NCBI RefSeq assembly: GCF_023516595.1 | Contig: NZ_JAMGBG010000025.1 | Location: 124,001 to 188,000 of the forward strand | Length of the DNA stretch: 64,000 nucleotides | Reading direction: 5' to 3' | Origin: Streptomyces neyagawaensis | GTDB lineage: Bacteria; Actinomycetota; Actinomycetes; Streptomycetales; Streptomycetaceae | In this document: positions 8,308 to 17,996 of the stretch, piece by piece | Layout of the letters: the number at the start of each line of letters is the position of its first letter | How positions within the stretch are numbered: the first letter of the stretch is position 1 | Program-made: the position numbers and the translations under genes | The notes under the pieces: generated by a model | Database searches by the model: none | Told to the model about the DNA's origin: nothing | What the model saw: only the letters and a program-made list of their open reading frames with translations

Positions 8308-8618
8308 GATCGGACCCTACGGGTCGACATAGGTGTGCCGTCCATCGACCTGAGGGTTTTCTGAGGTTCCCCGTCGGCCCGCTCGCGGCGGGGGCGATCG
8401 GGCGCCGTCCTCCAGTAATCGGGCGACCGTCCTCCCGTATACGCCCGCGTCGCGGGCCGTCTCTCCTGGTCAGGGGTGGTCCGGGCGTTGTTCTCACACC
8501 CCGCCCCGACCCTCCGGAAACCCCTCACACTCCTGTGCGGGTCGTGGGGAGGGCAGCGTTCCTCGTGGGAAACAGGGGTGATGCGATCGGGTAACACCGG
8601 CACCGCACGCTCAAGGAC
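8308..8618. other. Divergent intergenic region, TSUP exporter / nitrite reductase operon
   Basis: No gene is seen in these 311 bases. The right end carries the GlnR-like site described separately. Only AAGG, two bases before the ATG at 8619, could serve as ribosome binding site, so the first operon gene may be translated from a short or leaderless message. Confidence 0.5.
8558..8595 (+). promoter_or_regulatory. Candidate GlnR binding site upstream of the nitrite reductase operon
   Basis: Four pentamers with exact 6-base spacing occur: GTTCC, GAAAC, GATGC and GTAAC at 8558, 8569, 8580 and 8591. The Streptomyces GlnR consensus is gTnAC-n6-GaAAC repeated; GAAAC and GTAAC fit exactly and the other two partly. 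Nitrite reductase is a known GlnR target in S. coelicolor, so activation under nitrogen limitation is expected. Confidence 0.6.
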
Positions 8619-9833
8619 ATGACCTCGAATGAGCGTGTGGTGGTGATCGGCTCCGGCCTCGCGGGCGTACGTCTCGCCCGGCGGCTGGGAGAGCTCGGTG
8701 TGCCCGCCACCCTGGTGGGCGAGGAGGAGCACACACCGTACAACCGGGTGCTGCTCGCCGATGTCCTGGCCGGGCGGTACGCGCCCGAGGTCATCGCGCT
8801 GCCCGCGCCCCCTCGGCTGAGCCGGGGCCGGGTCGTCCGTATCGACCGCGAGATGCGAGCCGTACATCTCGCGGACGGTACGGAGATCGCCTACGACACC
8901 CTTGTCCTCGCGACCGGTTCGAACCCCGTGCTGCCGCCGCTGCGCGGTCTGTGGGACCCCGAGCGGCACGAGTTCCCCGAGGGTGTGCACGCCTTCCGGA
9001 CCATGGACGACTGCCTGGGGCTGTCGAAGGCGGTGCGGCCCGGTGTGCGGGCCGTCGTCATCGGCGGCGGGCTGCTCGGCGTCTCCGCGTCGCGGGCCCT
9101 CGCCCAGCGCGGCGCCCAGGTCGTCCTCGCCCAGCAGGGCGAGCGGCTGATGGAACGCCAGCTCGACCCGTCGGCGTCGAAGCTGGTCCGCCGACACCTC
9201 ACCGAGCTGGGTGTCGAGGTGCACACCGAGACCCGGGTCCGCGCGGTGCGCAGCGTCGGCGGGAGCGTGCGGTCGGTGTCCCTGGCCGACGGGTACGCGC
9301 TCGACGCGGACCTCGTCGTCATCGCCTGCGGAGTCCACCCCCGCGTGGGTCTCGCGCAGGACGCCGGACTCGCCGTGCACAAGGGCGTCATCGTCGACGA
9401 GGAGCTGCGCACCTCCGACCCGCACATCCACGCGATCGGCGACTGCGCCCAGTTCGAGGGCACGGTCTACGGCCTCGCCACCCCGGCGCTCGAACAGGCC
9501 GACGTACTCGCCGAGTTGCTGGCGGGGGACACGGGCTCCCGCTACACCGGCACCCGCGCCCTGACCCGGCTGACGCTCGCCGGGCAGGACTTCCTCGACC
9601 TCGCCGCGTTCGGCGAGCCCGACGCCCGGCCCGGAGACGACGTCATCCAGCTCGCGGACGCCACCCGCGGCACCTACCGCAAGGTCGTCGTCCGTGACGA
9701 CCGCCTGGTCGGCGGGGTGCTCGTCGGCGAACTCGGCACTGTCGGCGCGCTCGCCCGCGCCTGGGAGGGAGCAGAGCCGCTCCCCGACAACGGCCCTCTG
9801 CTCCACCTGCTCACCAACGATGGAGGCTCCTGA
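8619..9833 (+). CDS. FAD-dependent NAD(P) oxidoreductase of the nitrite reductase operon
   Basis: 404 residues. The N-terminal FAD-binding VVVIGSGLAGVRLARRLGEL and the second nucleotide site AVVIGGGLLGVSASRAL mark a pyridine nucleotide-disulfide reductase fold; IHAIGDCAQF is the FAD-contacting segment. It resembles the N-terminal part of NirB/NasC electron-transfer proteins. Its stop overlaps the nirB start (ATGA at 9833), so it probably supplies electrons to, or supports, nitrite reduction in the cytoplasm. Confidence 0.87.
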   Translation: MTSNERVVVIGSGLAGVRLARRLGELGVPATLVGEEEHTPYNRVLLADVLAGRYAPEVIALPAPPRLSRGRVVRIDREMRAVHLADGTEIAYDTLVLATGSNPVLPPLRGLWDPERHEFPEGVHAFRTMDDCLGLSKAVRPGVRAVVIGGGLLGVSASRALAQRGAQVVLAQQGERLMERQLDPSASKLVRRHLTELGVEVHTETRVRAVRSVGGSVRSVSLADGYALDADLVVIACGVHPRVGLAQDAGLAVHKGVIVDEELRTSDPHIHAIGDCAQFEGTVYGLATPALEQADVLAELLAGDTGSRYTGTRALTRLTLAGQDFLDLAAFGEPDARPGDDVIQLADATRGTYRKVVVRDDRLVGGVLVGELGTVGALARAWEGAEPLPDNGPLLHLLTNDGGS

Positions 9834-12439
9834 TGACCGCCACTGGGGCGAACCCCACGATCGTGCTCGTCGGCCATGGCATGGTCGGCCAGCGCTTCCT
9901 CGAAGCGCTCGCCGAGCGCGGCCTGACCGCCACGCACCGCGTGGTCGTGCTCTGCGAGGAGCCGCGCCCCGCCTATGACCGTGTGGCATTGACCTCGTAC
10001 TTCTCGGGCAGGACGCCCGAGGACCTGTCAATGACGGACATGGCGTTCATCGAGAGCCACGGCATCGAGCTGTACATCGGCGACCCCGCCGAGACCGTGG
10101 ACCGCGAGGCCCGCAAGGTCACGGCACGGTCCGGGCAGGTCTTCGACTACGACGTCCTCGTCCTCGCCACCGGCTCCTACCCGTTCGTGCCGCCGGTGCC
10201 GAACAAGGACGCCGAGGGCTGCTTCGTCTACCGCACCATCGAGGACCTCCTCGCGATCGAGGAGTACGCGAAGAGCCGGGCGCGGGTGGGTGCCGTGGTC
10301 GGCGGCGGACTGCTCGGCCTGGAGGCCGCGGGCGCGCTCAAGGGCCTCGGGATCGAGTCGCACATCGTGGAGTTCGCGCCGCGGCTGATGCCGGTGCAGG
10401 TCGACGAGGGCGGTGGCGCGGCGCTGCTGCGGACCATCGAGGAGATGGGCCTGTCCGTGCACACCGGGGTGGGCACCCAGGAGATCGTCGTCGGCGAGGA
10501 CGGCGCTGTCACCGGGATGAAGCTGTCCGACGGCTCCGAACTCGCCACCGACATGGTGGTGTTCTCCGCCGGTGTCCGCCCCCGCGACCAGCTGGCCCGC
10601 GACTGCGGCCTGACGGTCGGCGAGCGCGGCGGCATCACGGTCGACGAGCAGTGCCGTACGGTCTCCGACCCGCACGTGTTCGCGATCGGCGAGTGCGCGC
10701 TGGCCTCCGACGGCCGGGTGTACGGCCTGGTGGCCCCCGGTTACGAGCAGGCCGAGACGGCCGCCGCGACGATCGCCGAGGACGAGGCGGAGTTCACCGG
10801 CGCGGACCTGTCCACCAAGCTGAAGCTCCTCGGCGTGGACGTGGCGTCCTTCGGCGACGCGCACGGCACCACCGAGGACTGCCTGGACGTCGTCTACTCC
10901 GACTCCCGCTCGGGCCTGTACAAGAAGCTGGTCATCGGCCGGGACGGCACGCTCCTCGGCGGCATCCTGGTCGGCGACGCGGAGGCGTACGGCACGCTGA
11001 AGGCGTTCACCGGGTCGGTGCCGCCGGTCTCCCCCGAGTCGCTGGTGCTGCCCGCGGGTGCCGGGGAGTCCGCCCAGCTCGGCCCGACCGCGCTGCCGGA
11101 CGACGCGATCATCTGCTCCTGCAACAACGTCCGCAAGGGCACGATCCGCGAGGCCGTCACCGAGCACAAGTGCACCACCGTGCCCGAGGTGAAGAAGTGC
11201 ACCAAGGCCGGTACGACCTGCGGCTCCTGCGTCAAGGTCCTCGGCCAGCTGGTCAACGCCGAGCTGGAGGCCGGCGGTGTCGTCGTCGACAAGGGCCTGT
11301 GCGGCTGCTTCTCGCAGACCCGCGAGGAGCTGTACGAGATCGTCCTGGCGCTGCGCGTCAACACGTACCAGGACCTGCTGGACCGGTACGGCCGCGAGGA
11401 GGCCCGGGGCGGCGACGGCTGCGAGATCTGCAAGCCGGCCGTCGGCTCGATCATCGCCTCCCTCGCCCCGACGATCGGCGCCGACGTCTACGTCCTGGAC
11501 GGCGAGCAGGCGGCCCTCCAGGACACCAACGACCACTTCCTCGCCAACCTCCAGAAGAACGGCTCGTACTCGGTCGTCCCCCGCATCCCCGGTGGTGAGA
11601 TCACCCCCGAGGGCCTGATCGTCATCGGGGAGATCGCCCGCGACTTCGGCCTCTACACCAAGATCACCGGCGGTCAGCGGATCGACATGTTCGGCGCCCG
11701 CGTCGAACAACTCCCGCTCATCTGGACCCGGTTGGTGGACGCCGGCTTCGAGTCGGGCCACGCGTACGGCAAGTCCCTGCGTACGGTGAAGTCCTGCGTC
11801 GGGCAGACCTGGTGCCGCTACGGTGTCCAGGACTCCGTCCGCATGGCGATCGACCTGGAGCTGCGCTACCGGGGCCTGCGTTCTCCGCACAAGCTCAAGT
11901 CGGCGGTCTCCGGGTGCGCCCGCGAGTGCGCCGAGGCCCAGTCGAAGGACTTCGGCGTCATCGCCACCACCAACGGCTGGAACCTGTACGTCGGCGGCAA
12001 CGGCGGCGCCACCCCGCGCCACGCGGACCTGCTGGCGCAGGACCTCTCCGACGCCGAGCTGATCCGGCTGATCGACCGCTTCCTGATGTTCTACATCCGC
12101 ACGGCGGACCGCCTGGAGCGCACGTCGACCTGGCTGGAGCGGCTCCCCGGCGGACTGGACCACGTACGGGACGTGGTGGTGGAGGACTCCCTCGGCATCT
12201 GTGAGGAGCTGGAGTCGCTGATGGCGGCGCACGTCTCCCACTACCGCGACGAGTGGGCCGACACCATCAACGACCCGGAGAAGCTCGCCCGTTTCGTGTC
12301 CTTCGTGAACGCGCCGGACACCCCCGACCCGGTCGTGGGCTTCGTGCCCGAGCGCGACCAGATCAAGCCCGACCTGCCGCTCCTGTCCATCGGCCTGCGC
12401 CCCGCCGAAGACGTCCTGGAAGGAACCGCCCAGCGATGA
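9833..12439 (+). CDS. nirB: Assimilatory nitrite reductase [NAD(P)H], large subunit
   Basis: 868 residues, the usual NirB length. Domains in order: FAD site (GHGMVG near 14-19), NAD site (VVGGGLLGLEAAGALKGLG near 153), a BFD-type [2Fe-2S] region beginning CSCNNV near 427 and ending TTCGSC, a second Cys cluster (CGCFSQ ... GCEIC), then the sulfite/nitrite reductase domains with SCVGQTWCRYG and SGCARECAEAQ providing the four Cys of the 4Fe-4S/siroheme centre near 655-701. It catalyses six-electron reduction of nitrite to ammonium. Overlaps both neighbours by ATGA. Confidence 0.96.
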   Translation: MTATGANPTIVLVGHGMVGQRFLEALAERGLTATHRVVVLCEEPRPAYDRVALTSYFSGRTPEDLSMTDMAFIESHGIELYIGDPAETVDREARKVTARSGQVFDYDVLVLATGSYPFVPPVPNKDAEGCFVYRTIEDLLAIEEYAKSRARVGAVVGGGLLGLEAAGALKGLGIESHIVEFAPRLMPVQVDEGGGAALLRTIEEMGLSVHTGVGTQEIVVGEDGAVTGMKLSDGSELATDMVVFSAGVRPRDQLARDCGLTVGERGGITVDEQCRTVSDPHVFAIGECALASDGRVYGLVAPGYEQAETAAATIAEDEAEFTGADLSTKLKLLGVDVASFGDAHGTTEDCLDVVYSDSRSGLYKKLVIGRDGTLLGGILVGDAEAYGTLKAFTGSVPPVSPESLVLPAGAGESAQLGPTALPDDAIICSCNNVRKGTIREAVTEHKCTTVPEVKKCTKAGTTCGSCVKVLGQLVNAELEAGGVVVDKGLCGCFSQTREELYEIVLALRVNTYQDLLDRYGREEARGGDGCEICKPAVGSIIASLAPTIGADVYVLDGEQAALQDTNDHFLANLQKNGSYSVVPRIPGGEITPEGLIVIGEIARDFGLYTKITGGQRIDMFGARVEQLPLIWTRLVDAGFESGHAYGKSLRTVKSCVGQTWCRYGVQDSVRMAIDLELRYRGLRSPHKLKSAVSGCARECAEAQSKDFGVIATTNGWNLYVGGNGGATPRHADLLAQDLSDAELIRLIDRFLMFYIRTADRLERTSTWLERLPGGLDHVRDVVVEDSLGICEELESLMAAHVSHYRDEWADTINDPEKLARFVSFVNAPDTPDPVVGFVPERDQIKPDLPLLSIGLRPAEDVLEGTAQR

Positions 12440-12786
12440 CCCTGGCACCCGAGACGACCGACCTGAAGGTCCAACTGCGGCTCACCGACGGCTGGCTCAC
12501 GGTCTGCGACCTGAGCGCCCTGCTGCCGGGCCGCGGTGTGGCGGCCCTGCTGCCCGACGGCGAGCAGGTGGCCCTGTTCCGCGACCGCGCGGGCACCCTC
12601 TACGCCATCGACAACCGCGACCCGTTCGGCGGCGCGGCGGTCCTCTCCCGCGGCCTCACCGGCTCGCACCAGGGCCGGCCGTTCGTCGCCTCCCCCCTGC
12701 TGAAGCAGCGCTTCGACCTGGAGACCGGGCAGTGCCTCGACGACGAGACGGTGCGCGTCAGGACGTACGAGGTACGGGCGTCGTAA
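12436..12786 (+). CDS. nirD: Nitrite reductase small subunit
   Basis: 116 residues. The sequence has the Rieske-like NirD fold (VCDLSALLPGRGVAALLPDG, then YAIDNRDPFGGAAVLSRGL) but lacks the Cys-His cluster ligands, as is normal for NirD. It starts at an ATG overlapping the nirB stop, fixing the start. Partner of NirB in cytoplasmic nitrite assimilation. Confidence 0.93.
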   Translation: MTLAPETTDLKVQLRLTDGWLTVCDLSALLPGRGVAALLPDGEQVALFRDRAGTLYAIDNRDPFGGAAVLSRGLTGSHQGRPFVASPLLKQRFDLETGQCLDDETVRVRTYEVRAS

Positions 12787-12882
12787 ACCCTCCCCCGTCG
12801 TGCGTGGGCGCCGGAACGGGCACGTACCGTTCCGGCGCCGCCGCGTTCACCGCCGGCCGGTACGGGGCGCCGCTGCCCCGGG

Positions 12883-13815
12883 TCAGGACTTCAGCTGGTC
12901 GAACGTCACCCCGGTCAGCCGCTCCGAGCGCTCCCAGAGGAGTTCGCCGGCCCGGTCGTCGAGGGTCCAGGGGGCGCGCGGCGACCTGGCGGGCGCGCCG
13001 CGCCACATCAGGAACCGGGGGCCGATGAAGGAGTCGGGTGCGACGCCGGGCGCGGTGGCCGCGTACAGCGTGGGCAGGGCGCCCGCGTCGGCGGACTGGG
13101 CGAAGAACCGGTTGCCGACCCGCATGAACCGCTCGGTCGCCTTGCGGCCCTCCGCCTTGGCCCCGGCGGTCTGGAGGTTGGTCGCCGCGTACCCGGGGTG
13201 GGCGGCCGCGGCGACGACGTCGGAACCGGCCGCCGCGAGTCGCCGGGCCAGCTCGTGCGTGAACAGCAGATTGGCCGTCTTGGAACGGCCGTACGCCAGC
13301 CAGCGCCCGTATCTGCGCGCGGTGTCCAGGTCGTCGAGGTCGATGTTGGCGCGCAGGTGCATCCCGCTGGAGAGGGTCACGACCCGCGCGTCTGCGGTGG
13401 CGAGCAGCAGGGGCGCCAGCAGTCCGGTGAGCGCGAAGTGGCCGAGGTGGTTGGTGCCGAACTGCGTCTCGAACCCGTCGGCGGTACGGCCCTCGGCCAC
13501 GGCCATCACGCCCGCGTTGTTGATCAGCAGATCGAGCCGCTCGTACGTCTCCTCGTACGCGGCGGCGAACTCCCGCACGGAGGCGAGGTCCCCGAGGTCC
13601 AGCCGCAGCAGCTCGACATGGCCGCCGGGCACCTCGGCCCTCATCCGCTCCAGGGCGGCGAGACCCCGCTCCTCACTGCGGCAGGCGAGCACGACCCGGG
13701 CACCGCGCCGGGCGAGCTCACGGGCGGCGACGTACCCGATGCCACTGTTGGCACCGGTCACGACGGCGACACGGCCACGCTGGTCCGGAATGTCGCCCAC
13801 GTTCCACCCCGCCAT
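12883..13815 (-). CDS. Short-chain dehydrogenase/reductase
   Basis: 310 residues from the ATG at 13815, preceded by GGAAGG. The cofactor loop TGANSGIGYVAARELARRGA, NNAG (LLINNAGVMAVAEG) and the catalytic Y-x3-K in AYGRSKTANLLF are all intact. The retinol-dehydrogenase/WWOX-like C-terminal pattern (HPGYAATNLQ) suggests the common actinobacterial 'oxidoreductase' SDR. Substrate unknown. It is convergent with nirD. Confidence 0.92.
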   Translation of the reverse strand: MAGWNVGDIPDQRGRVAVVTGANSGIGYVAARELARRGARVVLACRSEERGLAALERMRAEVPGGHVELLRLDLGDLASVREFAAAYEETYERLDLLINNAGVMAVAEGRTADGFETQFGTNHLGHFALTGLLAPLLLATADARVVTLSSGMHLRANIDLDDLDTARRYGRWLAYGRSKTANLLFTHELARRLAAAGSDVVAAAAHPGYAATNLQTAGAKAEGRKATERFMRVGNRFFAQSADAGALPTLYAATAPGVAPDSFIGPRFLMWRGAPARSPRAPWTLDDRAGELLWERSERLTGVTFDQLKS

Positions 13816-13894
13816 ACCGCCACCCTTCCGAAAGCCCCTTTGACCCCGCCAGCGTAGGAGCAGCCGGGACGCTTGTCTGCGGGTGTGACACACC

Positions 13895-14028
13895 GCGGGC
13901 CGCGGGGGAAGCGGGGCGCAGCCCGGCCTCCCAGGGGCGCGGGGACGGCCGATGCCTGCGGGCCGCGGGGGAAGCGGGGCGCAGCCCCGGCTTCTCAGGG
14001 GCGCGGGGAACTGCGCGAGCGACCACGA
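13895..14028. repeat. Tandem pair of the dispersed GCGGGGAA / CAGGGGCGCGGGGA element
   Basis: Two copies about 63 bases apart of a roughly 52-base unit: GCGGGCCGCGGGGGAAGCGG, then GGGCGCAGCCC, then CAGGGGCGCGGGGA. The second copy continues to ACTGCGCGAGCGACCACGA. It lies between the SDR start and the SulP stop. Confidence 0.65.
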
Positions 14029-14077
14029 CGGACGCCGCACTCGCCGACGCACCCCCGCCCCCGAGCTGGAAGGCGCC

Positions 14078-15949
14078 CTACCAGCCGGCCCAAGCCTCCT
14101 CCTCCACCCCCTCCGGCATCGGCCGCGTATCGAGATAGAACCACTCGGCATCAGGCCCAGGCCCAGGCGACCCGGTCGGCACCTGCACAACCCCCGGCAC
14201 GGGCACCGGCACCGACATGGGCCTCGACACCGGCGGAGCCTCCGGCCGCGGCGGCACGGCCCCCCGCCCCTCGGGGACCGACCCCGTCGCCGTCAGCTCC
14301 GGCATCAGCAGTTCGACCCGCACCCCTGCTCCCCGCTGCTGCGCCACGAACTCCTCCACCTGGCTGCGGCACGCATGGTCGAGATGCGTGACCCCCAGCA
14401 GATCGAGCCGGATCCGCGGCTTCCCGGAGGCCGCCGCGTTCTCCAGCGCGTCGATCAGCCGCGGCAACCGCAGAAACGTCGCGTTGCCCGCCATGACGAC
14501 CTTCGCCGTGTCGTCCTCGATGTGCTGCCGTACCACGGTCTGCGACATCCGCAGCGCGGCCAGCACGACACCCGCCGCGAGTCCGAACAGCACCCCTTCG
14601 AGCAGCGCCGTCGCCGTGATGACGAGCGTCGTCAGCGTCATGACGGCGAACTCACCGCGGTCCTGCCGCCACATCTTGGGGAACTCCTCCGGCGCGAACA
14701 GTTTCCACCCGCTGTGAACCAGCACGCCCGCGAGCACGGAGATCGGGATGAGGGCGAGCACCTGCGGCAGCAGCAGCGCGAAGGCGAGCAGCCAGAGCCC
14801 GTGGAGCGTACGGGAGAGCCGTGTCTTGGCCCCGGCCTGCACATTCGCCGAACTCCGGGCGACGACGGCGGTGATGGGCAGCGCGCCGAGGAGACCGGCG
14901 ACCGTGTTGCCCGCCCCCTGCGCGATCAGCTCGGTGTTGTAGCGGGTGCGCGGCCCGTCATGCATCCGGTCCACCGCGGCGGCGGTGAACAGGCTCTCCG
15001 CCGAGGCGATCACCGTGAACGTGAGGATCGCCGTGATGATCCCCGCGTCGGCGAGCCCGGCGAGCTGTCCCGGTCCGGGTACGTCCACGGAGGCCAGCAG
15101 GTTGCCCACCTGGAGCGTCCGCACGTCGACGCCCGGCAGGGAGGCGACGGCGATACCGATGCCGACCGCCACGAGCGCGGCCGGGATCTTCTTGACGGCC
15201 GCCGGACCGGGCAGCCGCTTCCACAGGAAGCTCAGCACGACGGTGACGATGCCGAGCCCGGCGGCGACGAGCGCCTGCGGATCGGTCAGGGTGTCGGCGA
15301 TCAGCCCGGGGACTCCGGCCATGTTCTCGAAGGGGGTGCCCGGCGCCTTCGCGTCGGTCAACGGGTACAGCTGGCTGAACATCAGCGGCAGTCCGATGCC
15401 GGCGAGCATGCCCTGGACGACGGCGAGGGAGATCGCCTGGAACATCCGACCCAGTCTCACCAGGCCCAGCACGATCTGGAGGATGCCGGAGAAGAGGACG
15501 ATCACGCCGAGCATGGCGACGCCGAACTCCATCACCGTCTCGGCGACCAGCGCGGCGAGCCCGGCCGCCGGCCCGCTGACCTGGAGGGTGCTGCCGCGCG
15601 CGGCGCCGACCACCAGACCGCCGATCACCCCGGAGATGATGCCCAGCTCGGCGGGGACCCCGGAGGCGACGGCCACGCCGATGCAGAGCGGCAGCGCGAC
15701 GAGGAACACCACGAGGGAGGCGGTGATCTCGGTACCGAGGTCGCCCCGCCCACCATCCCGCGCCCGCCCGGCACGTTTCGTCGAGGCGGAGGCCCCGGCG
15801 GGCGACTCCGGGAACAGCGCCTCGGGCGGCCCCCACTCCGCTCCTCCGGGGCTGCCGCCCCACTCCGCCCCTCCAGGGCCACCGCCCCAGTCGGTCGCGG
15901 GGGGCCTCCGGTGGGCGCCCGCCGCGTGTCGGCCGTGTGCGCCGCTCAT
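14078..15949 (-). CDS. SulP family inorganic anion transporter with STAS domain
   Basis: 623 residues. A hydrophilic Gly/Pro-rich N terminus is followed by the SulP membrane domain beginning ITASLVVFLVALPLCIGVAV and containing GPAAGLAALVAE and LLGALPITAVVARSSANVQAG, with ten or more helices. A C-terminal STAS domain is visible (LDLLGVTHLDHACRSQVEEF) plus a Pro-rich tail. The start overlaps the stop of the carbonic anhydrase gene, and this pairing suggests bicarbonate uptake coupled to CO2/bicarbonate interconversion, though sulfate is possible. Confidence 0.93.
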   Translation of the reverse strand: MSGAHGRHAAGAHRRPPATDWGGGPGGAEWGGSPGGAEWGPPEALFPESPAGASASTKRAGRARDGGRGDLGTEITASLVVFLVALPLCIGVAVASGVPAELGIISGVIGGLVVGAARGSTLQVSGPAAGLAALVAETVMEFGVAMLGVIVLFSGILQIVLGLVRLGRMFQAISLAVVQGMLAGIGLPLMFSQLYPLTDAKAPGTPFENMAGVPGLIADTLTDPQALVAAGLGIVTVVLSFLWKRLPGPAAVKKIPAALVAVGIGIAVASLPGVDVRTLQVGNLLASVDVPGPGQLAGLADAGIITAILTFTVIASAESLFTAAAVDRMHDGPRTRYNTELIAQGAGNTVAGLLGALPITAVVARSSANVQAGAKTRLSRTLHGLWLLAFALLLPQVLALIPISVLAGVLVHSGWKLFAPEEFPKMWRQDRGEFAVMTLTTLVITATALLEGVLFGLAAGVVLAALRMSQTVVRQHIEDDTAKVVMAGNATFLRLPRLIDALENAAASGKPRIRLDLLGVTHLDHACRSQVEEFVAQQRGAGVRVELLMPELTATGSVPEGRGAVPPRPEAPPVSRPMSVPVPVPGVVQVPTGSPGPGPDAEWFYLDTRPMPEGVEEEAWAGW

Positions 15950-16602
15950 GAGCCGTGCACCTCGAACCCGCCGTCCTCGTCGAGTTCATGGATCGTGCCG
16001 GTGTCGATCTCGTAGTACCAGCCGTGCAACCGCAGCCGTCCGGCCTCCAGTTGCTGCCGGGCGACGGGGTACTCGCGGAGCACGGCGAGCTGGTTGCGGA
16101 TGTTCAGCTGGACGACCTCGCGCAGGGCGGGGTCGTCGGACACGGCGGCGACCCCCGTCGCGGGCCCGCCCTCACCGTCCGCCCCGTCTCCGTCGCGCAG
16201 GACGGGGGCGAGCGCGGGGCGGGCGTAGTCGAGCCACGCGTCCACCCGGGGCAGCCCGGACAGGTCGGCGCGGTACTTCAGCGCGCCCATCGCCCCGCAG
16301 TGCGAGTGACCGCAGACGACGATGTCCTGAACGCCGAGGACCTCCAGTGCGTACTCGATGGTGGCGGCCTCGCCGGAGGCCGCTCCGTACGCGTCGTGCG
16401 GCGGCACGATGTTGCCCGCATTCCGTAGCTCGAATATCTCTCCGGGGCGCGCTCCGGTGATCAGCGCGGGAATCACCCGTGAGTCCGAGCAGGTAATGAA
16501 CAACGCCTCGGGGAATTGCCCGACGGCGAGTTTCCGGTATTCGTCGCTCTCGAAGTCGACCCGGCGCCTGAACGACCGGGCGCGATCCAGCAACGCCTTC
16601 AT
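15946..16602 (-). CDS. Beta-class carbonic anhydrase
   Basis: 218 residues from the ATG at 16602 with AAGGAGG upstream. Zinc ligands are visible: the Cys and Asp-Arg dyad in ITCSDSRVIP, and His/Cys in VVCGHSHCGAMGAL. There is a small Gly/Asp-rich insert (RDGDGADGEGGPATG). Catalyses reversible CO2 hydration. Translationally coupled to the SulP transporter downstream. Upstream is a 275-base divergent region shared with the two-component system. Confidence 0.95.
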   Translation of the reverse strand: MKALLDRARSFRRRVDFESDEYRKLAVGQFPEALFITCSDSRVIPALITGARPGEIFELRNAGNIVPPHDAYGAASGEAATIEYALEVLGVQDIVVCGHSHCGAMGALKYRADLSGLPRVDAWLDYARPALAPVLRDGDGADGEGGPATGVAAVSDDPALREVVQLNIRNQLAVLREYPVARQQLEAGRLRLHGWYYEIDTGTIHELDEDGGFEVHGS

Positions 16603-16877
16603 CCTGCCCTCCTTGCTGCTTCCGACCAGGTAGGACGACCGTAGGGGGGCGATCACCAGAGGAAGGTTAAGCGAACACTAAAACGCCGCCAGGGTTTCCA
16701 TAGATTTCAGCCAGGGCACCCTTCTCCGCAGGTCGACCGGCTGAATACAAGCGGTTTCTGAGGGTCATTTCACAATGCTCCGGATTCGCTGCGCATCACT
16801 GTTCGGTCTCTTGTAGCGTGGTCGATCCCACAGCACGGGAACCGTGTTGTACGGACCCTTTGGAGAGACAGGACGCC

Positions 16878-17996
16878 ATGGGCGTACGAGTGCTGCTCAT
16901 CGAGGACGACGAGACGATCGCCGAACCGCTCGCAGACGGGCTGCGCCACTTCGGCCTGACGGTCCACCACGTGGCCACCGGCGCGGACGGGTTGAGAGGT
17001 CCGCACGGCGATGTCGTCCTGCTGGATCTCGGTCTGCCCGACATGGACGGCATCGACGTCTGCCGTGGCATCCGCCGGTCCTCCGACGTCCCCATCATCA
17101 TCCTCAGCGCGCGGGGCGAGGAGGCCGACCGCGTCCTGGGCCTGGAGCTGGGCGCCGACGACTACCTGGCGAAACCATTCAGCATCCGCGAGCTGGTGGC
17201 CCGGATCCGAGCGGTGTCCCGACGGCGCCAACGGCCCGGGCCGGAACCGGGACAGGGAGCGGGACCGGCACCGGTACCGGGTTCGTCGGGCGACCCGTTC
17301 GCCCAACCCGACTTCCGGACAGGGGAGTTCACGGTACGAGGAGAGGTGCTGTCCGGGACCGCGTCCGTACCGGGGGCGTCCGGCGCGCGGCGCGGCATCG
17401 GTGCCTCGCCCGAGTACGACTGGGCGACGGCGTACGAGACGCCCGCGCACGGCACCCGTGTGAACGAACCCCCTGCCGGCGACCACACCGTTCACGAACC
17501 CCCGGTCTACGAGCCGACCGCCTACGAGCCCCCTGCCTACGCACCCCCCTCCTACGAACAGGCCCCGGTCGAGCCCCGTGACGCCTCCGGCGTGGCCAGC
17601 GCGGGCGGTGCGGGCAGCGCGGGTGACCGTTCCGTGCCGTCGCCCGGGCCGCTGGTCGTGGACCGGCGGACCCGGCAGGTGTGGGTGGGGGACGTGCCGG
17701 TCGCGCTGACGCCGAAGGAGTTCGAGCTGCTGGCGCTGCTCACCGAGGACCCGGGGGCGGTCTACTCCCGGCAGCAGATCCTCAACCGCGTCTGGGACGA
17801 CCACTACCAGGGCCCCACCAAGACCCTGGACGTGCATGTCGCGACCCTGCGCCGCAAGTTGGGCGACCCGGCGTGGATCCAGACCCTGCGGGGTGTCGGC
17901 TTCCGGCTCGCCGTCCGTGGGCCCGGGCCGGGGCAGGGCCGCGGGCCGGGGCCCGGTCCGGGCCGGCACCACACGCCCGAGGCGGCGGCCTCATGA
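16878..17996 (+). CDS. OmpR-type response regulator with long interdomain linker
   Basis: 372 residues versus about 225-240 for the family. The receiver domain (1-120) has the acidic pair in LLIEDDETIAEP, the phosphoacceptor in VLLDLGLPDMDG and Lys in YLAKPFSIREL. The winged-helix output domain is near 260-350 (LTPKEFELLALLTEDPGAVY, HVATLRRKLGDP). Between them lie about 140 low-complexity residues with repeated EPPVYEPTAYEPPAYAPP, and the protein ends in a Gly/Pro tail. Start at ATG 16878. It overlaps the kinase gene by ATGA. Confidence 0.93.
   Translation: MGVRVLLIEDDETIAEPLADGLRHFGLTVHHVATGADGLRGPHGDVVLLDLGLPDMDGIDVCRGIRRSSDVPIIILSARGEEADRVLGLELGADDYLAKPFSIRELVARIRAVSRRRQRPGPEPGQGAGPAPVPGSSGDPFAQPDFRTGEFTVRGEVLSGTASVPGASGARRGIGASPEYDWATAYETPAHGTRVNEPPAGDHTVHEPPVYEPTAYEPPAYAPPSYEQAPVEPRDASGVASAGGAGSAGDRSVPSPGPLVVDRRTRQVWVGDVPVALTPKEFELLALLTEDPGAVYSRQQILNRVWDDHYQGPTKTLDVHVATLRRKLGDPAWIQTLRGVGFRLAVRGPGPGQGRGPGPGPGRHHTPEAAAS

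Noticed and set aside
10028..12448. 806-codon reverse-strand open frame opposite nirB
   Set aside because: Asp/Val/Arg-rich composition typical of antisense frames in high-GC DNA; nirB has full domain support.
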